Of a DNA stretch of 64,000 nucleotides, positions 34,395 to 45,858 are shown piece by piece. The notes beneath the pieces were generated by a model. The model saw only the letters and a list, made by a program, of their open reading frames with translations. It ran no database searches and was not told the origin of the DNA. The translations under genes were made by a program, and so were the position numbers. Source of the stretch: Acholoe squamosa (lineage: Eukaryota > Annelida > Polychaeta > Phyllodocida > Polynoidae); the NCBI GenBank assembly GCA_949317995.1, contig OX439047.1, forward strand, positions 33,270,950 through 33,334,949, in the 5' to 3' direction. Positions within the stretch are counted from its first letter, which is position 1. Each line of letters starts with the position of its first letter.

Positions 34395-37298
34395 ATGAGT
34401 GGCTCGCCGTACCCGATACCTAACAGCTCAGACGCTGGATGTGACTCAGCGGCATCGCCACACACTGAGAGTAGTGAGGGTGTGGAAGTCTATACGATCA
34501 TACCTGCAGCGCACACATTGCCTGGGGAAGCGGCAGTAGCACATAGTGGTGTAGCAGAGGGACAGGGTGGAAGATCCGGAGTGAGTGAGGCGGGAACTGA
34601 TCAATCACGTGTCACTCTTAGATCGGATCACACACATGTGCATGTACAACTAGGACCCAGGTCACAAGTGGTGCTATTACCTGGAGAGGAGGTGTCTAGA
34701 GAGATTGGATTTCCCGTGGCTCGGTCAGGGGAGGAGCCGGTGTCGTCTCAAAGGGATCCCAAGTCTGGGGGGACGTCTAGCCTACAATTGTCTACGACGG
34801 CTGATTCTGAACCAGCAGGGTCGGTGGTAGTGGACAATACCTCTGAACCATTCTCAGTATTGGGAGTGGAGAACGAGCATCAGTCATCTGCGGCAGAGTC
34901 GGAGACCAGGGCTGATATTTCTAGTGATGGGCAACAGGCGGCGGTTCAGGAGCACACAGTAAGTGCCGATACAGGGGGACGGCCTGATAATCTCTGCAAG
35001 GGGTGGACGACAGGAGACAGATTAGTGAATTATAAGTATTTTTCGACGCCCATTACTAGGAGCTCCAGTATTAATTTTAGCAAGGCTACTCCTAGGTGCC
35101 TTGAGTTTGAGGGTCCAGCAGACCAGGGACGAGTCAGACGCGCATCTGAAGGGGATGTGGTGGATATTGGAGATGTGGATTTGAACTTTGAAGCAATAGC
35201 AACGTCATTGGGGTTGATTGAGCCAGTAAATGACGACGAACAGGTGGATGAGAGTGGAACAAAGGATAGTCATGGGAATGAAGGGGACGCACATAGGGAG
35301 GGTAATCCATTAGACGGGGCATCCGCGGGAGTGGTGGCGTCAGGACGGGACGGGGACATCAGGCAAGGGGCGCTGGGACGAGGATTGGAAAATAGTGGTC
35401 AGCAATTGGGTAATTTGCAAGGGGGAATTACATCATTATTGCCCTCCGGTTTCGTGGTGATTGTTGAAGACGGAAGGAAGTTGAGTGACAAGGACTTGGT
35501 GGGTCGGGGTGAAGGTGTGCGAGATGACCAGGATCGGCCAGTCTGTAATACACCAATCAGTACAGATGATGGGATTGGCAGTCGTCTAGAGGAGTCTGTG
35601 AGTAGAACAAGGGTGGATGACATTATAACAGGTCTGCAGAACACTAATACTAGGGTGCGACAAAGCATAGAGAAGGGGAAGGCCATATTGGAACAGGAAC
35701 AGATATATCGGCAAGCCATTGATAGGGAGGAGCTGCTCGTGAGGCAGGAGATAGAACGGGAGCGCGTGGCACGAAGGGAGAGGTTTTTGAGCGATACAGT
35801 AAATTGGAGAAAGGTAACTGCGAAAATCCGCTCAGGCAATTGTACAGGTCGTACTACAGATGAGGGGCATTTAGAGAATGTTCTAAATAGCCATCTTCAG
35901 ACTGATGTTTCGGGTGACTGGGAGGATTGGTGGGTTCAGAGAGCGGACGAAGAAAGAAGACGACTGATAGAAAGGGAAGCTCAGGAGGAAGCCGCCGAGG
36001 GCTCTGTCGCTGGAGGTGTTAAGCCTGATATACAGGGGAACGATAGTGAAGAGGGCTCATTGGTAGACCTGGGTGAAGAGGGACAAGTAGAAGGGGATAT
36101 TGCACCTATTGTTGGTTTTGAGGACGACGACATGGCGCCTAGTCCGAATGTTAAGCTACCATTCTTCACGGGGGAGCCTTGGGAGGATTATCGGAGATAT
36201 TTTAAGGAATTGAATGGAATGCAAAAGCTATTTGGATGGTCTCCAGATCAGCATCTTGAATATGCAAAGTTGGGGTTGAAGAAGGGGGCATCGAAATGGA
36301 TGGATGGTATTCCAGAAGGGGATAAGGATACTTTGGACAAGGTGGTGGCTATAGTGAAGAGGGTCTTTGAGGACAAGAGACCACTGTGGCAGAAACATAG
36401 GGATTTGCACTGTTTGAAGCAGGAAAAGGGACAGTCGGTTTGGGACTTCGCATTGAAAATAAAGGAATATGATGAGTTGGACATTCCTGATGTCATCAAG
36501 CTGTCAGTCTTTGTGGGGGGTTTGCTTCCGGCCATTGATAAGGATCTGATGAAACACAACGCTGATTCTTTTGAGGAGGCTCTCAGACTGGCGTCTTATT
36601 GGGAGAATGTGGAAAAAGGGAGGACCTCCAAAGGCGTGGCGCAGCTACACATGCTAGAGTCTGAGGGGGCTCGGGATGGAGCATGTGGAGAAGATCAGTT
36701 TGATCCTAAGGAATATGCTAGGGAACAAACTAAGGCGGTGGTGGAGATGTGCACTATGGAATATAGAAGGGGACTCAGAGAGATGGAATATGCACGGGAG
36801 AATCAACAGGGACAATATGCTGGAAGGGGTGATAATTCACAAGGGCAGTATAAGGCGCAGGCGGGCAGAGGGACTGGCATGGGAACATATGGTCAGAATA
36901 GGCAGTTTGGTGCAGGCGGTGGAGGCCGAGGATGGAATTATCAAGGGGGACGCGGTGGAAATCAGTATAACGCGTCTCAATATTTCAATAACAGGTTTCA
37001 GGGACAGAGATACACAGGAGGAAGCAGGCAAGGCCAACAAGGGGATGATAAGGGTCAGAGAAGAGCACAGGAGTATGCTAGGATGATGGGAGATGCAGGA
37101 GGGAGTCAGAAAGGAGGAGGAGCGACTTATTGTTTGATTCATGATTCTACCACACATTCTACAGAGGAGTGCACGTTTTTGAAGAAGTACAGGGATCAGT
37201 TATCATCCTCTCAGCAGAACAGGGACCAACGAGATCAGGGAAATGATGCACCCAGGCCGGGAAACGGGCACAACGGCTCATTCCTACCCCAGAATTAA
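34395..37298 (+). CDS. gag: Gag-like polyprotein of the retroelement
   Basis: About 967 codons from the first ATG. The N-terminal half is low-complexity and acidic, followed by a Glu/Arg-rich helical stretch (about residues 410-470). The capsid-like core lies near residues 590-745, beginning at LPFFTGEPWEDYRRYF; WMDGIPEGDKDTLD and FVGGLLPAIDKDL fit the Gypsy retrotransposon gag family. A Gly/Arg/Gln-rich tail follows, and then a knuckle-like CLIHDSTTHSTEEC near the end. In this family Gag forms the particle and binds genomic RNA. It is larger than most Gypsy Gags (300-500 residues) because of the N-terminal extension. It is followed closely by the pol region. Part of a fossil element. Confidence 0.85.
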   Translation: MSGSPYPIPNSSDAGCDSAASPHTESSEGVEVYTIIPAAHTLPGEAAVAHSGVAEGQGGRSGVSEAGTDQSRVTLRSDHTHVHVQLGPRSQVVLLPGEEVSREIGFPVARSGEEPVSSQRDPKSGGTSSLQLSTTADSEPAGSVVVDNTSEPFSVLGVENEHQSSAAESETRADISSDGQQAAVQEHTVSADTGGRPDNLCKGWTTGDRLVNYKYFSTPITRSSSINFSKATPRCLEFEGPADQGRVRRASEGDVVDIGDVDLNFEAIATSLGLIEPVNDDEQVDESGTKDSHGNEGDAHREGNPLDGASAGVVASGRDGDIRQGALGRGLENSGQQLGNLQGGITSLLPSGFVVIVEDGRKLSDKDLVGRGEGVRDDQDRPVCNTPISTDDGIGSRLEESVSRTRVDDIITGLQNTNTRVRQSIEKGKAILEQEQIYRQAIDREELLVRQEIERERVARRERFLSDTVNWRKVTAKIRSGNCTGRTTDEGHLENVLNSHLQTDVSGDWEDWWVQRADEERRRLIEREAQEEAAEGSVAGGVKPDIQGNDSEEGSLVDLGEEGQVEGDIAPIVGFEDDDMAPSPNVKLPFFTGEPWEDYRRYFKELNGMQKLFGWSPDQHLEYAKLGLKKGASKWMDGIPEGDKDTLDKVVAIVKRVFEDKRPLWQKHRDLHCLKQEKGQSVWDFALKIKEYDELDIPDVIKLSVFVGGLLPAIDKDLMKHNADSFEEALRLASYWENVEKGRTSKGVAQLHMLESEGARDGACGEDQFDPKEYAREQTKAVVEMCTMEYRRGLREMEYARENQQGQYAGRGDNSQGQYKAQAGRGTGMGTYGQNRQFGAGGGGRGWNYQGGRGGNQYNASQYFNNRFQGQRYTGGSRQGQQGDDKGQRRAQEYARMMGDAGGSQKGGGATYCLIHDSTTHSTEECTFLKKYRDQLSSSQQNRDQRDQGNDAPRPGNGHNGSFLPQN

Positions 37299-37354
37299 AT
37301 TTAATATCAGGGGATGGGTCGGGAGATAGGGGCTCAAAAGACAAAGCGCCATGG

Positions 37355-40300
37355 TTGGTTCAGTGTACCATCGATGAGAATGCATATAAATGTTTAGTGG
37401 ACACGGGCGCGTCTGATTGTTTTATAGCGCGGACAGTTGTAAGTAGTATAAGCGAGAGAGCAATTTGGGACAGGCAACCATCTCAATTGGGGAAAGTGCG
37501 TCTGGGGGACAAGACATCATTACAAGTTTATGAGACGGTGCGACTACAGTGTTTTATGGACGGTGCTTGTATATATTATGATTTTAATGTGGTGGATTCA
37601 CTGGCTTATGATATTGTGCTGGGACGTAATTTTCTCACCGATGCAAGGGCACAGATTATAGCCATAGACGGGAAGGTACGTCTCTTTACTGAGGATCCAG
37701 TCTCAATTGAAGTAGCAGCGATTTTGGACCCATGGGAAGAAAGATTGGTGACAGTGAGAGAATGGGACGTTGCAGCTGAGAGGACTAGAAGAACGGTCTT
37801 GCTGAGACCATCTAATTTGGCGGTGATAGCTGCGGATGGTGCGGTGAACTATGTGGGGAAGAAATGGTATATGAGAATTGCTAATCTCTCAGACAGGCAG
37901 GTGTACGTGGATACGACTGAGGTTATAGCATATGCGGAAGAAATAGAAGAACCAGAACTTAATTTGCTGGAGGTAATTGACACAGCTGAGGTTGGCAGGG
38001 ATAGAAAGGATGAGGCTCGTGGGATTTTGGCACGATATGATGAAGAACGGCGAGGGAATGGTCAGGATGCTCGAGGAGGGTCGATACAACGGCAGGATCT
38101 TCAGGACAGTGGTAGTGGAAGCGGTGTTTCTACATTAAGTGAGCATGAAAGACTGGATAAAATTGAGAAGATCAGGGGCCTTGATTTGGGTGACACTATG
38201 ATGACACTGGAGGAGCAGACGGTATTCAGGGAGATGCTGGTGGTCAACATGGACACTATAGCATTTTCTATGAAGGAGTTGGGTCATTGTTCATTAGCTC
38301 CAATGAAAATAAGGGTCGATGAATCCAAAGGTTCGTGTATGGCGCGACCATACAGGTATTCTCCTCAGAAAATGGACATTATTGATGAACAGGTGAGGGA
38401 ATTATTGAAGTTGGGAATTATTGAGCCCAGTGAGAGTGTCTGGAGAAGTCTGTTGGTGGTGGTGCAGAAGAAGGATGGAAAGGCTAGGTTATGCACAGAA
38501 TATCTCATGCTGAATCTTATTACGGCGGATGATACATATCCTATGCCCACAGCCAGAAGCATGTTTTTATATATGGCATACAGAAAACCTATAATCTTTA
38601 CGGCAATGGATTTGCTCAGTGGGTATCATCAGTGCGACTTACATCATGACAGCAGACAATATTCAGCATTTGAATCACCCTTGGGAGTCTGGCAATGGAC
38701 GAGGATGCCGTTTGGTATGAAACAAAGCCCATGGCAGTTTACCAAGATTATGTCATTAGCGCTAGGAGGCTTAATACCACGTACTTGTCTGGCCTACCTA
38801 GACGATATCATTATTTTTGACCCGGATGTGAACAGCCACATTACTAATGTAGGCAGGGTATTGGCAGCTTTGGGCAAAGCAGGTTTAACAGTCAAGCCGG
38901 AAAAGTGTGAGTGGGGTAAAGCGGAAATCAAGTTTTTGGGGCACATTATTAATGCTGAAGGAGTTCAGACACAGTCTAAAGTGATCAGAAAGGTACAAGA
39001 GTTTGGAAGACCTTATAATGAGCATACGACTAGATCCTTTCTGGGGCTTTGTAATTATTACAGGAGTTTTATTCCCAACTATGCTGTTTTGTCGATGCCT
39101 CTGAATAATTTGTTAAAAATCAAGGTGCCATTTAAGTGGACGGATGAGTGTGAGGTGTCATTTAAGAAAATACAAACAGCATTAGCAAGCACACCATTAT
39201 TGGTACATCCAGAGATCGGGGGTCACTTTTATATTCTGACGGATGCGCGTGTGGGGCGGCCATCTGTGTGAAGAGGGACGGATTGCTGAGACCGGTGACA
39301 TATTATGGGTATACATTTACCAAGGCTGAAAGAAACTACACTATAACAGAGAAGGAAGGGCTAGCTGTTATACGAGTGTTGAAGAAATTTGAGGATATGC
39401 TGACGGGAGCCAAGATCACGATAATTACGGATCATCAACCATTAATACCTTTGCTTCAGCAAGCCAGTAAGGCTCCATCCAAGAGACTGACTAGATGGGG
39501 TTTAGCCATGACTGACTTTGACTATGAAATTAAGTATGAGCCGGGAGCTACTCACTACCTGCCGGATTTTATATCCAGAGTGCCATTGGCAGTGGGACAG
39601 GATACACCTGGCGAGGAGTCGGGGGAGTTTGAGCCTGAGGTGGGCTGTGAGTTACTCATGATGGAACTTGAGGGGGAGGAATTGGATAGGGAAACCTTCA
39701 TTCAGGAACAGTGGAAGGATGGATTCTGCAGGGGGATGATGAGATATTTGGCGGGAGATGAATTGCCGGTGGATGAGGAAAAGGCGCGAGGGATTTTACA
39801 TAATGCTGATTTCATGGGTATGAAGGATGGATTATTATGCAAGTATATAAAACCAGCTAGGAAAAGAGGTGGACCTATAGCAGACTTAAATCCAAGAATA
39901 GTGGTACCTAAGGCTATGGTGAGCAGAGTGCTCTATCTTATGCATGATGATATCATGTGCGGGGGACATGTGGGAACAGTGGCGCTGAATACAAAAGTGC
40001 AGGCTCAGTTTTATTGGAAAAATATGATGGTGGACATAGCTAGGTATGTGAGGCTATGTGAAAGGTGTGCGTTGAGAAAAAGAGCACCTCACTTTAGGGC
40101 TAAGGCAAGATCATGGGATACGCCAGATTATCCATGGCAGGTAATACAGACAGATTTTGTTGGGCCGTTACGTAGGTCCAAGGAAGGTTATAAATATATC
40201 ATGACCTTCATAGATCTGACGGGATGGCCAGAGGCGTTTTGCACTAAAGACACGACCGCGCACATGGCAGCTGGGGTGTTTCTACAGGAAATTGTGTGTA

Positions 40301-41112
40301 GGTACGGCAAAGTGGAAGTGCTATGCAGCGACAGAGGATCCACATATATGGGTCAGGTTTTTCGTGAGGTTACGGCTAGACTATCCACCAAACAGAGGTT
40401 TACGTCTTCTAGAAATCCGACCGGAAATGCCAGGGTTGAAAGATTGCATAAATCATTAGAGGATACGATAGGATGCTATGTGACCGAGGACCATGAACAC
40501 TGGCCAGAGCTGTTACCTATTGCATTATGGATGGTGCGCTCCAACATTAGTATGAGGACGGGGTTTTCACCATACACATTGCAGTTTGGGAGGGATCCGG
40601 TGGCCATGTCCTTTGCGGAAGAAAGGCCAATGCCTAAGGTGCCATCTGAGAGGGATTGGTTTATAAGGACCAATCATAGCATACAGTTATTACAGGAGGC
40701 GGCCAATGCTCATACTGCTAGGTATGAGGAGCAGCTCAGACGCAGACTGGATGGACGGGCGCGACCTGTATCTTTTATAGAAGGGGAGTGGGTATATTAC
40801 TATGATCCGAAATGCGCGGTGAATAATACATCGAAGTTTGCTGGCAGGTACACAGGGCCACATAGGATAATAGAAGTAGTGGGGGATAACAGGGTGAGGT
40901 TGAGAGCAGTGAAGACGGGCAAAGAGATACCTCACTTAGTAAATGTGAATAAGTTAAAGAGAGCATACAAAGGGGAGGATGAAAATGACAAAGGGGTAGC
41001 CAAAGATGAGAGGACGGTGGAAGTGGACAAATCGGAAGTGGAATCAGAGTCGGAAAAAGAGGACATAGAACGGGAGGACCCTAAAGGGGTGACTGTGGCA
41101 GAACATCCTTAA
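37355..41112 (+). pseudogene. pol: Pol region: protease, reverse transcriptase, RNase H, integrase (fossil)
   Basis: Domains in order. An aspartic protease has CLVDTGASDCFIA near 37.4 kb. The reverse transcriptase lies at about 38.3-39.0 kb, with TRMPFGMKQSPWQF and CLAYLDDIIIF as the palm motifs. RNase H follows at about 39.2-39.5 kb, with KAERNYTITEKEGLAV. The integrase lies at about 39.9-41.0 kb: a zinc-binding segment (HDDIMCGGHVG ... CERCALRK), the catalytic DFVGP, CSDRGS and ARVERLH regions carrying D, D and E, and a GPY/F-like FAGRYTGPHRIIEVV. These enzymes copy RNA to DNA and insert it. How pol is expressed relative to gag is not resolved here; the family commonly uses frameshifting or read-through. 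Treated as a fossil with a small number of breaks. Confidence 0.9.
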
Positions 41113-41160
41113 TCTGGTCTGGAGGATAAAGCGCTAGCGGGCGCTGGTAGAGAGGTTGAA

Positions 41161-41664
41161 TTGAAAACGTCAGAGGACGACAAAAGTTCACATGAGATAG
41201 AGAGAGGGGTGGCCGGAGCTGGACCGTGCGCACCTATACAGGAAACTGATAATGAGATAAATGGACTTGTGCGGCAAGCTAGCCGGAAGAAGCACAGACA
41301 GGAAGCTGTGGTCGACAATTGGTGTAAGAAGAAAGGGTTACAGGATAGTGATATTGGTAGGGTCGAAAATGACCGGAAACAGGATAATGAAGAGAAAAAG
41401 AAGGGTAGAGTGAGAAATGTTGAAGTGAAGAGGCAGTTGGAAGAAGAGAGAGAGAAAGAAGAAATAGAGAGAAGACGGAGAAGAAAAGAAAGAGAGGATA
41501 GAGCTGAGAGAAGGAGGAGACAGAGGGATAGGAAGGAACAATTGGCTGCGGGGGCCATTTTGAGTGAGGAGTCTAGTAGTGAACACATCATTCCAAAGGG
41601 GCCGATTTTTAAGCATCATAGGAGGGGCAGAGAGGAACTCAGCTGGTCTAGCGATGGAGAATAG
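41161..41664 (+). CDS. Charged coiled-coil-like frame between pol and env
   Basis: 167 codons. The first 75 residues are mixed. Residues of about 85-130 are almost wholly Glu, Lys and Arg (VKRQLEEEREKEEIERRRRR), which suggests a long charged helix. The end is GREELSWSSDGE. No known domain. It begins about 50 bp after pol. A similar Lys/Glu/Arg-rich frame is found near the 3' end of the minus-strand LTR element at 32.9-33.6 kb, so it may be an accessory product shared by related elements. An RNA-binding or regulatory role is possible but not shown. Confidence 0.5.
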   Translation: MKTSEDDKSSHEIERGVAGAGPCAPIQETDNEINGLVRQASRKKHRQEAVVDNWCKKKGLQDSDIGRVENDRKQDNEEKKKGRVRNVEVKRQLEEEREKEEIERRRRRKEREDRAERRRRQRDRKEQLAAGAILSEESSSEHIIPKGPIFKHHRRGREELSWSSDGE

Positions 41665-41989
41665 GGTGAGCTTAGATGGGATATTACAGGATGGGCGATA
41701 ATCCTGTAGTATGGACGTGTGAGCTATGAGGGGAAAAGGGGGGGGGGTGATGCAGGTGCCGCAGGGGGAGGGGCCGCCCGGAGGAGCAGGTCAAGCTGAC
41801 TCATGAAGGTAGACGGAAAGGAGGACGATACACAAAGAAAGGGGAAAAGTAGGGCAAGGTAGGAAAAGAGGGGAGGGGGGAGTCAATGCAACAGGTATAT
41901 GCAGGAGGAGATGCATCAGGATGTGGCAGTGCGCGCACAACTAGGGACGAGATAAGACCTCACAGCCAACAGCAAGTGTTGATGGACAG

Positions 41990-42577
41990 ATGGCAGATAG
42001 CTGGTATGATAGTGTTGGAGAACAGCAATATCAACAATACTATAATACGTGGATGATTCAAGACAACTATTGCCATAGCACTTACAATGAAGGGAGCACA
42101 GTGTCTGCAGCAAGTTCAACAACAATAGAAACAAAAGAAAAAGGATTTGGTGCGACTTCAACGTCAGGCCAGCCAAGCTCAACGCAAGAGCCAATACAGG
42201 TGGTGGAAGCAGCTCAAGCCGAGGTCCTGGTAAACAGACAGGGAAATATATGGGACGACATACGTGATATCACTGTGGGACCAAATGAATGGGGTTGGAT
42301 GTTAGATGCCACTCTACAAAGCACTGGTGGTAGAATTAAGAGAGAGGTCCAGACCAACGAAACAGCAACACAGACCGAACCAACTATATTTTATAGTAAA
42401 GATGACGAATTTGTGCTGGACACGTCAGTAAAGTTGGACGATATATTGATAGAGGAGTATTACAGTAGACGGCAGATAACATCAAGGGTCTGCCACATTT
42501 GCGGCAGAACGACAGCAACAGCGGCAGGAGCGGCCAAACACCTGGAACAGGTGCATGGGATAAGACATCTCATATAA
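41990..42577 (+). CDS. Accessory frame with a C-terminal C2H2 zinc-finger-like motif
   Basis: 195 codons. The N-terminal half is rich in Gln, Tyr, Ser and Thr. The C-terminus reads RVCHICGRTTATAAGAAKHL followed by EQVH, a C-x2-C-x12-H-x4-H pattern of a single C2H2 finger. It sits in the pol-env interval of the retroelement. By position it resembles regulatory genes of complex retroviruses, but the sequence shows no relation to any I know. Nucleic-acid or protein binding through the finger is a reasonable inference. It could instead be captured host sequence. Confidence 0.5.
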   Translation: MADSWYDSVGEQQYQQYYNTWMIQDNYCHSTYNEGSTVSAASSTTIETKEKGFGATSTSGQPSSTQEPIQVVEAAQAEVLVNRQGNIWDDIRDITVGPNEWGWMLDATLQSTGGRIKREVQTNETATQTEPTIFYSKDDEFVLDTSVKLDDILIEEYYSRRQITSRVCHICGRTTATAAGAAKHLEQVHGIRHLI

Positions 42578-43062
42578 TGTCCACAAGTGAGGATACAGGG
42601 AAGAAAGCACCATCTATAGTGAAGGCAGGAAGATATAGAGGACAACAGGTAGAAGACGCGCTGGATGCTATATATGGATTTGGATATTCATTGCCAAAGA
42701 TATTTAGATACAATGGGGCGACGCTACAGGACATAGTGATGCAGAAAATATCAAAATTGAAATTGGACATCGCGAGATTGCCAAGGTATTTGAGGGAACA
42801 AGTAAACAAACATCACTTTAAATATGGAGTAGGGAGTGTAACTAATGCATTCTTTTTCTCAAGAAAGTGTAGGAGGCATCGCAAGACTAGTAGAGGGAAA
42901 CGATGCAGGCAGTGTAGACAAAGAGATGAAACTTGGGAAATGTTTAAACTAAAACAAAAGGGAAAGCATATTACCCAGGGAGTATTAACATCTAGGGCTG
43001 TGGACAATGAGACGACCCTCGAGGAGGAGGATGCAACTGAAAACTTCGAGAAATATAATTAA
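42577..43062 (+). CDS. Basic Cys/His-containing accessory frame
   Basis: 161 codons from the ATG at 42577, which overlaps the end of the preceding frame. Residues of about 90-120 are very basic with regularly placed cysteines (SRKCRRHRKTSRGKRCRQCR), which could bind metal and nucleic acid. An acidic tail ends the frame. No family recognised. The tight overlap with the zinc-finger frame suggests the two are read from one transcript by reinitiation or splicing, which remains inference. Confidence 0.45.
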   Translation: MSTSEDTGKKAPSIVKAGRYRGQQVEDALDAIYGFGYSLPKIFRYNGATLQDIVMQKISKLKLDIARLPRYLREQVNKHHFKYGVGSVTNAFFFSRKCRRHRKTSRGKRCRQCRQRDETWEMFKLKQKGKHITQGVLTSRAVDNETTLEEEDATENFEKYN

Positions 43063-43075
43063 GTAAGAATATGAC

Positions 43076-44760
43076 TTGATAGGAAAGAAAAGACGGGCTG
43101 TACGGATGCAGAAGACAATACCTGTTAGGGGAACGTTGTGGGAGGTCAAAGAAATGTACAAAATGGCAGGAATTAATATAACGCCACCTACATTTAGAGG
43201 AGCACTGGGAGAAAAGATAGAAGAATATTTCTATGACATGGACCTAATTAAGAAAATGATTTAGGGGAAATGGAATATGTGGCATTGTTATTGTAGGGCA
43301 TGAAAGGTGAAGTGAAAACTTGGGTCAGAAAACTACCTGAGGAAAGTAAAAATACTGCATGGAAAATACAACAAATAACCATGGCAGTATTTGCAACCCC
43401 AGATGTGTGGAAAGAATGGGGTATAGGAAGAAAGAGACAGAAAAGATCGTGCGGGAATGATGACGCAGAAACAGAGCCAGCAGGAGAATGAACATGTGCG
43501 AAAAGGGGGGGGGTGTTGGATACTGAAACATGTACATATATATAAATAGCCTGGCTATAGGTGAAAAGGGGGGGGGGAGAGAGAGAGCAGACATGCGCAG
43601 GTAAAGAAAGAGATAAGACGCAATGGCAAGCAAGAATGTTGGCAGCGTAGGAGTGGAACCCCAGCTATACAGACAGTGGAGAGCGATAGACACAGACTGC
43701 ACTCAAAAGTTTAACAAGACAGAACAAATAGCATGCTACGCGGACATAATAACAGCAGTATAACATAGTCAACAGTTTAGATAGACTATAAAACATGAGT
43801 TCTAGTGGAAAAGCCTGGATCATAGATAACGGAAGGTTCATAGCGGTTGAGATGAATTAATGGAGATCAGTTATAATATACTGAAGGAAAGGAATCATCG
43901 CCCACTGTAGAGAGGGTAGAGATATTAAGTCTCAGATACACCCTACTCTATGGATAAGACTTAGCCATCTCACACAGTTTGTAGAAAATTGTAATGGGTC
44001 GGATCCATTTAGGATGCATTCACTATAAAATATATTAAAAATACATACCTGAAGTGAAGATCTTAAGGACTAGTAGGAGTAGAGGCATCATCATCAGCAG
44101 ATGAAGTGGGAGAAGAACTGAAGATAGTAAATAAACCAGGTATATGAGTAAAGAGAAAGAAGTGCATCACATACAGGAGGCAACCACTATGGGGCACCTT
44201 ATAAGTTGTCTAAGGGAGAATGGAAACACTAGTCGGAACCAGCAGGACCATAGTCGCGCCACACATAGAATGACTCCAATAACAAGGTCCATAATTAAGA
44301 GACCTAAGTTTAAAGGATATATTTGTCCAGAAGTAAGGCATTCTGTTAAAGAACCAGAGCCTATAATTGTTTAATTATTGAAGAAACCCAGACTCTGAGA
44401 AATGAAATACAGTGTCTATAGCTGTAGATATATTCAAAAACTGTGAGTGAAATTCTTTTCTAAGAAGGTATTAGGACACATAAAATTCAGCCATATGGGT
44501 ATATTAATGAGATCAGTTATATACCTGGGACTGTGAATGTGATCGCCGCAACTCACAAATCAGAGGAGTTCAGCGACTTTATAGAAGTCAGCTTATACAT
44601 ATATTTTAAAATTAAAAGAAAATATGTGTATAGTATCTTATTACAAGAACAAAGTGAGCGTCTCTAGGAATCAAGGTATGAATCACTAGGGAAATATACT
44701 TACTTCTGCGTGAGGGTAGAAGTTTGAGAACTCAAGGTAGGAAAGACAGGACCTCCAGGA
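43076..44760 (+). other. Pol-env interval with short open frames and poly-G tracts
   Basis: Short plus-strand frames occur at 43076-43264 (62 codons), 43300-43491 (63 codons, with WVRKLPEESKNTAWKIQQ) and 44144-44374 (76 codons). None has a known domain; the first two may be parts of accessory products. Purine tracts of the form GAAAAGGGGGGGGG occur at about 43500 and 43563, and a similar one at about 41733. They resemble polypurine primers and may be extra plus-strand initiation sites. From 43500 to 44760 I see nothing else. Confidence 0.4.
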
Positions 44761-45858
44761 TTAGAAGACTGAGAGGTTTGTGGTCTGGTAGGAAGCTGGT
44801 ATGGATGATGTCGCGCACTGGTAGCTGATGAAGACGTTAGGAGGGATATGATTGTCGATGAGCCGTGAGGAAGAGGCCATGGTGCTAGAGTGACAGGTTA
44901 AAGGTGAAAAGGGTGGACGTTCAGGTGAGAAAGCCAGAGTACTCCAGAAAGAGGGCGACATCACTGGAAGTAGTGGAAGTGAAGCTGCCGAGATTGAAGT
45001 GGAGGAAGACGAGATAAGCTGACCGGAAGTAGAGGAGGTCAGGACCAGCGCGGGTGTATGCAAGCTGGAAGGCGAAAATCTAGGAGCTGATGTGACGCGG
45101 GCTTCTGCAGCTGGAACGGTCCGGATGGGAAGTTGAGGCATCAAGAGTGAAGAAACAGCCGGAAGTGAACCGGAAGTAGTGGTGCTGGTGGAGAAGTGGT
45201 GTGAAGACGCGGTGGAATAAATGGGATTGGAAGATAGAGTTGCTCTAGACGTCAGTGGTGTAGTAGTGGCTAGCAAAAGTGAGTGGTGAAAGGACGAAAC
45301 ACCGGAAGCAGCAGGTGTGTGAGAAAGCACGCTGTAATCCACATATGAAGAGTGATGTTGAGGTGGTAGTGGACGAGGAGTTGAAGGAACAGCGAAGGAA
45401 GCAGGAAGAGGATACTGGTAGGAGGTATCCACAACTAGAGGAAGGGCTGTAGAGGAAGTCGTTACTACATCAGAAGTGAAGGTGAGCGCCGAACTTGAGG
45501 TAGAGGTAGCAGGCACAATGGCGCTGTAGATGGGACGCGCACCCAGGGGAGACATCTGTGTAGGATTCCAGGGTGGCACGAAAGGGGTGGTCAAGTTGAC
45601 AGACGGAAGTGTGATGTTGACATAAGCAGGCCGATAGGCAGGCGCAGGAATAGGCGGAACAGCGACAGTTGACTGCAAGCGGTAACTGGGGTCAGGCATC
45701 CCATCCAAGTGAATGACGCGCAGTGTCATATCCGTCATATGACAAGCCAAGCGTAGATGATCTCGGATGAGAGTATGTGAAGGCAATGTAGCACCTCGCG
45801 GTCCAGTACATATTAACATGCACGGAACGACATTAGTGTCAACAGTCTCTACAGCCAA
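44761..45858 (-). CDS. Antisense Ser/Thr/Pro-rich frame inside the retroelement
   Basis: 365 codons on the minus strand, where the plus strand has no long frame. The N-terminal 60 residues look globular, with CMLICTGPRGATLPSHTLIR and HLRLACHMTDMTLRVIHLDG. The rest is Ser/Thr/Pro/Ala-rich low complexity, with recurring TSSSA, PPFSP and LPPQHHSSY words. No domain is recognised. It lies between the accessory frames and the envelope region. It may be a true antisense gene, as known in some complex retroviruses, or the remnant of an inserted minus-strand element. The second is hard to exclude because the minus-strand LTR at 31.2 kb shows that such elements occur here. Confidence 0.45.
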   Translation of the reverse strand: MAVETVDTNVVPCMLICTGPRGATLPSHTLIRDHLRLACHMTDMTLRVIHLDGMPDPSYRLQSTVAVPPIPAPAYRPAYVNITLPSVNLTTPFVPPWNPTQMSPLGARPIYSAIVPATSTSSSALTFTSDVVTTSSTALPLVVDTSYQYPLPASFAVPSTPRPLPPQHHSSYVDYSVLSHTPAASGVSSFHHSLLLATTTPLTSRATLSSNPIYSTASSHHFSTSTTTSGSLPAVSSLLMPQLPIRTVPAAEARVTSAPRFSPSSLHTPALVLTSSTSGQLISSSSTSISAASLPLLPVMSPSFWSTLAFSPERPPFSPLTCHSSTMASSSRLIDNHIPPNVFISYQCATSSIPASYQTTNLSVF

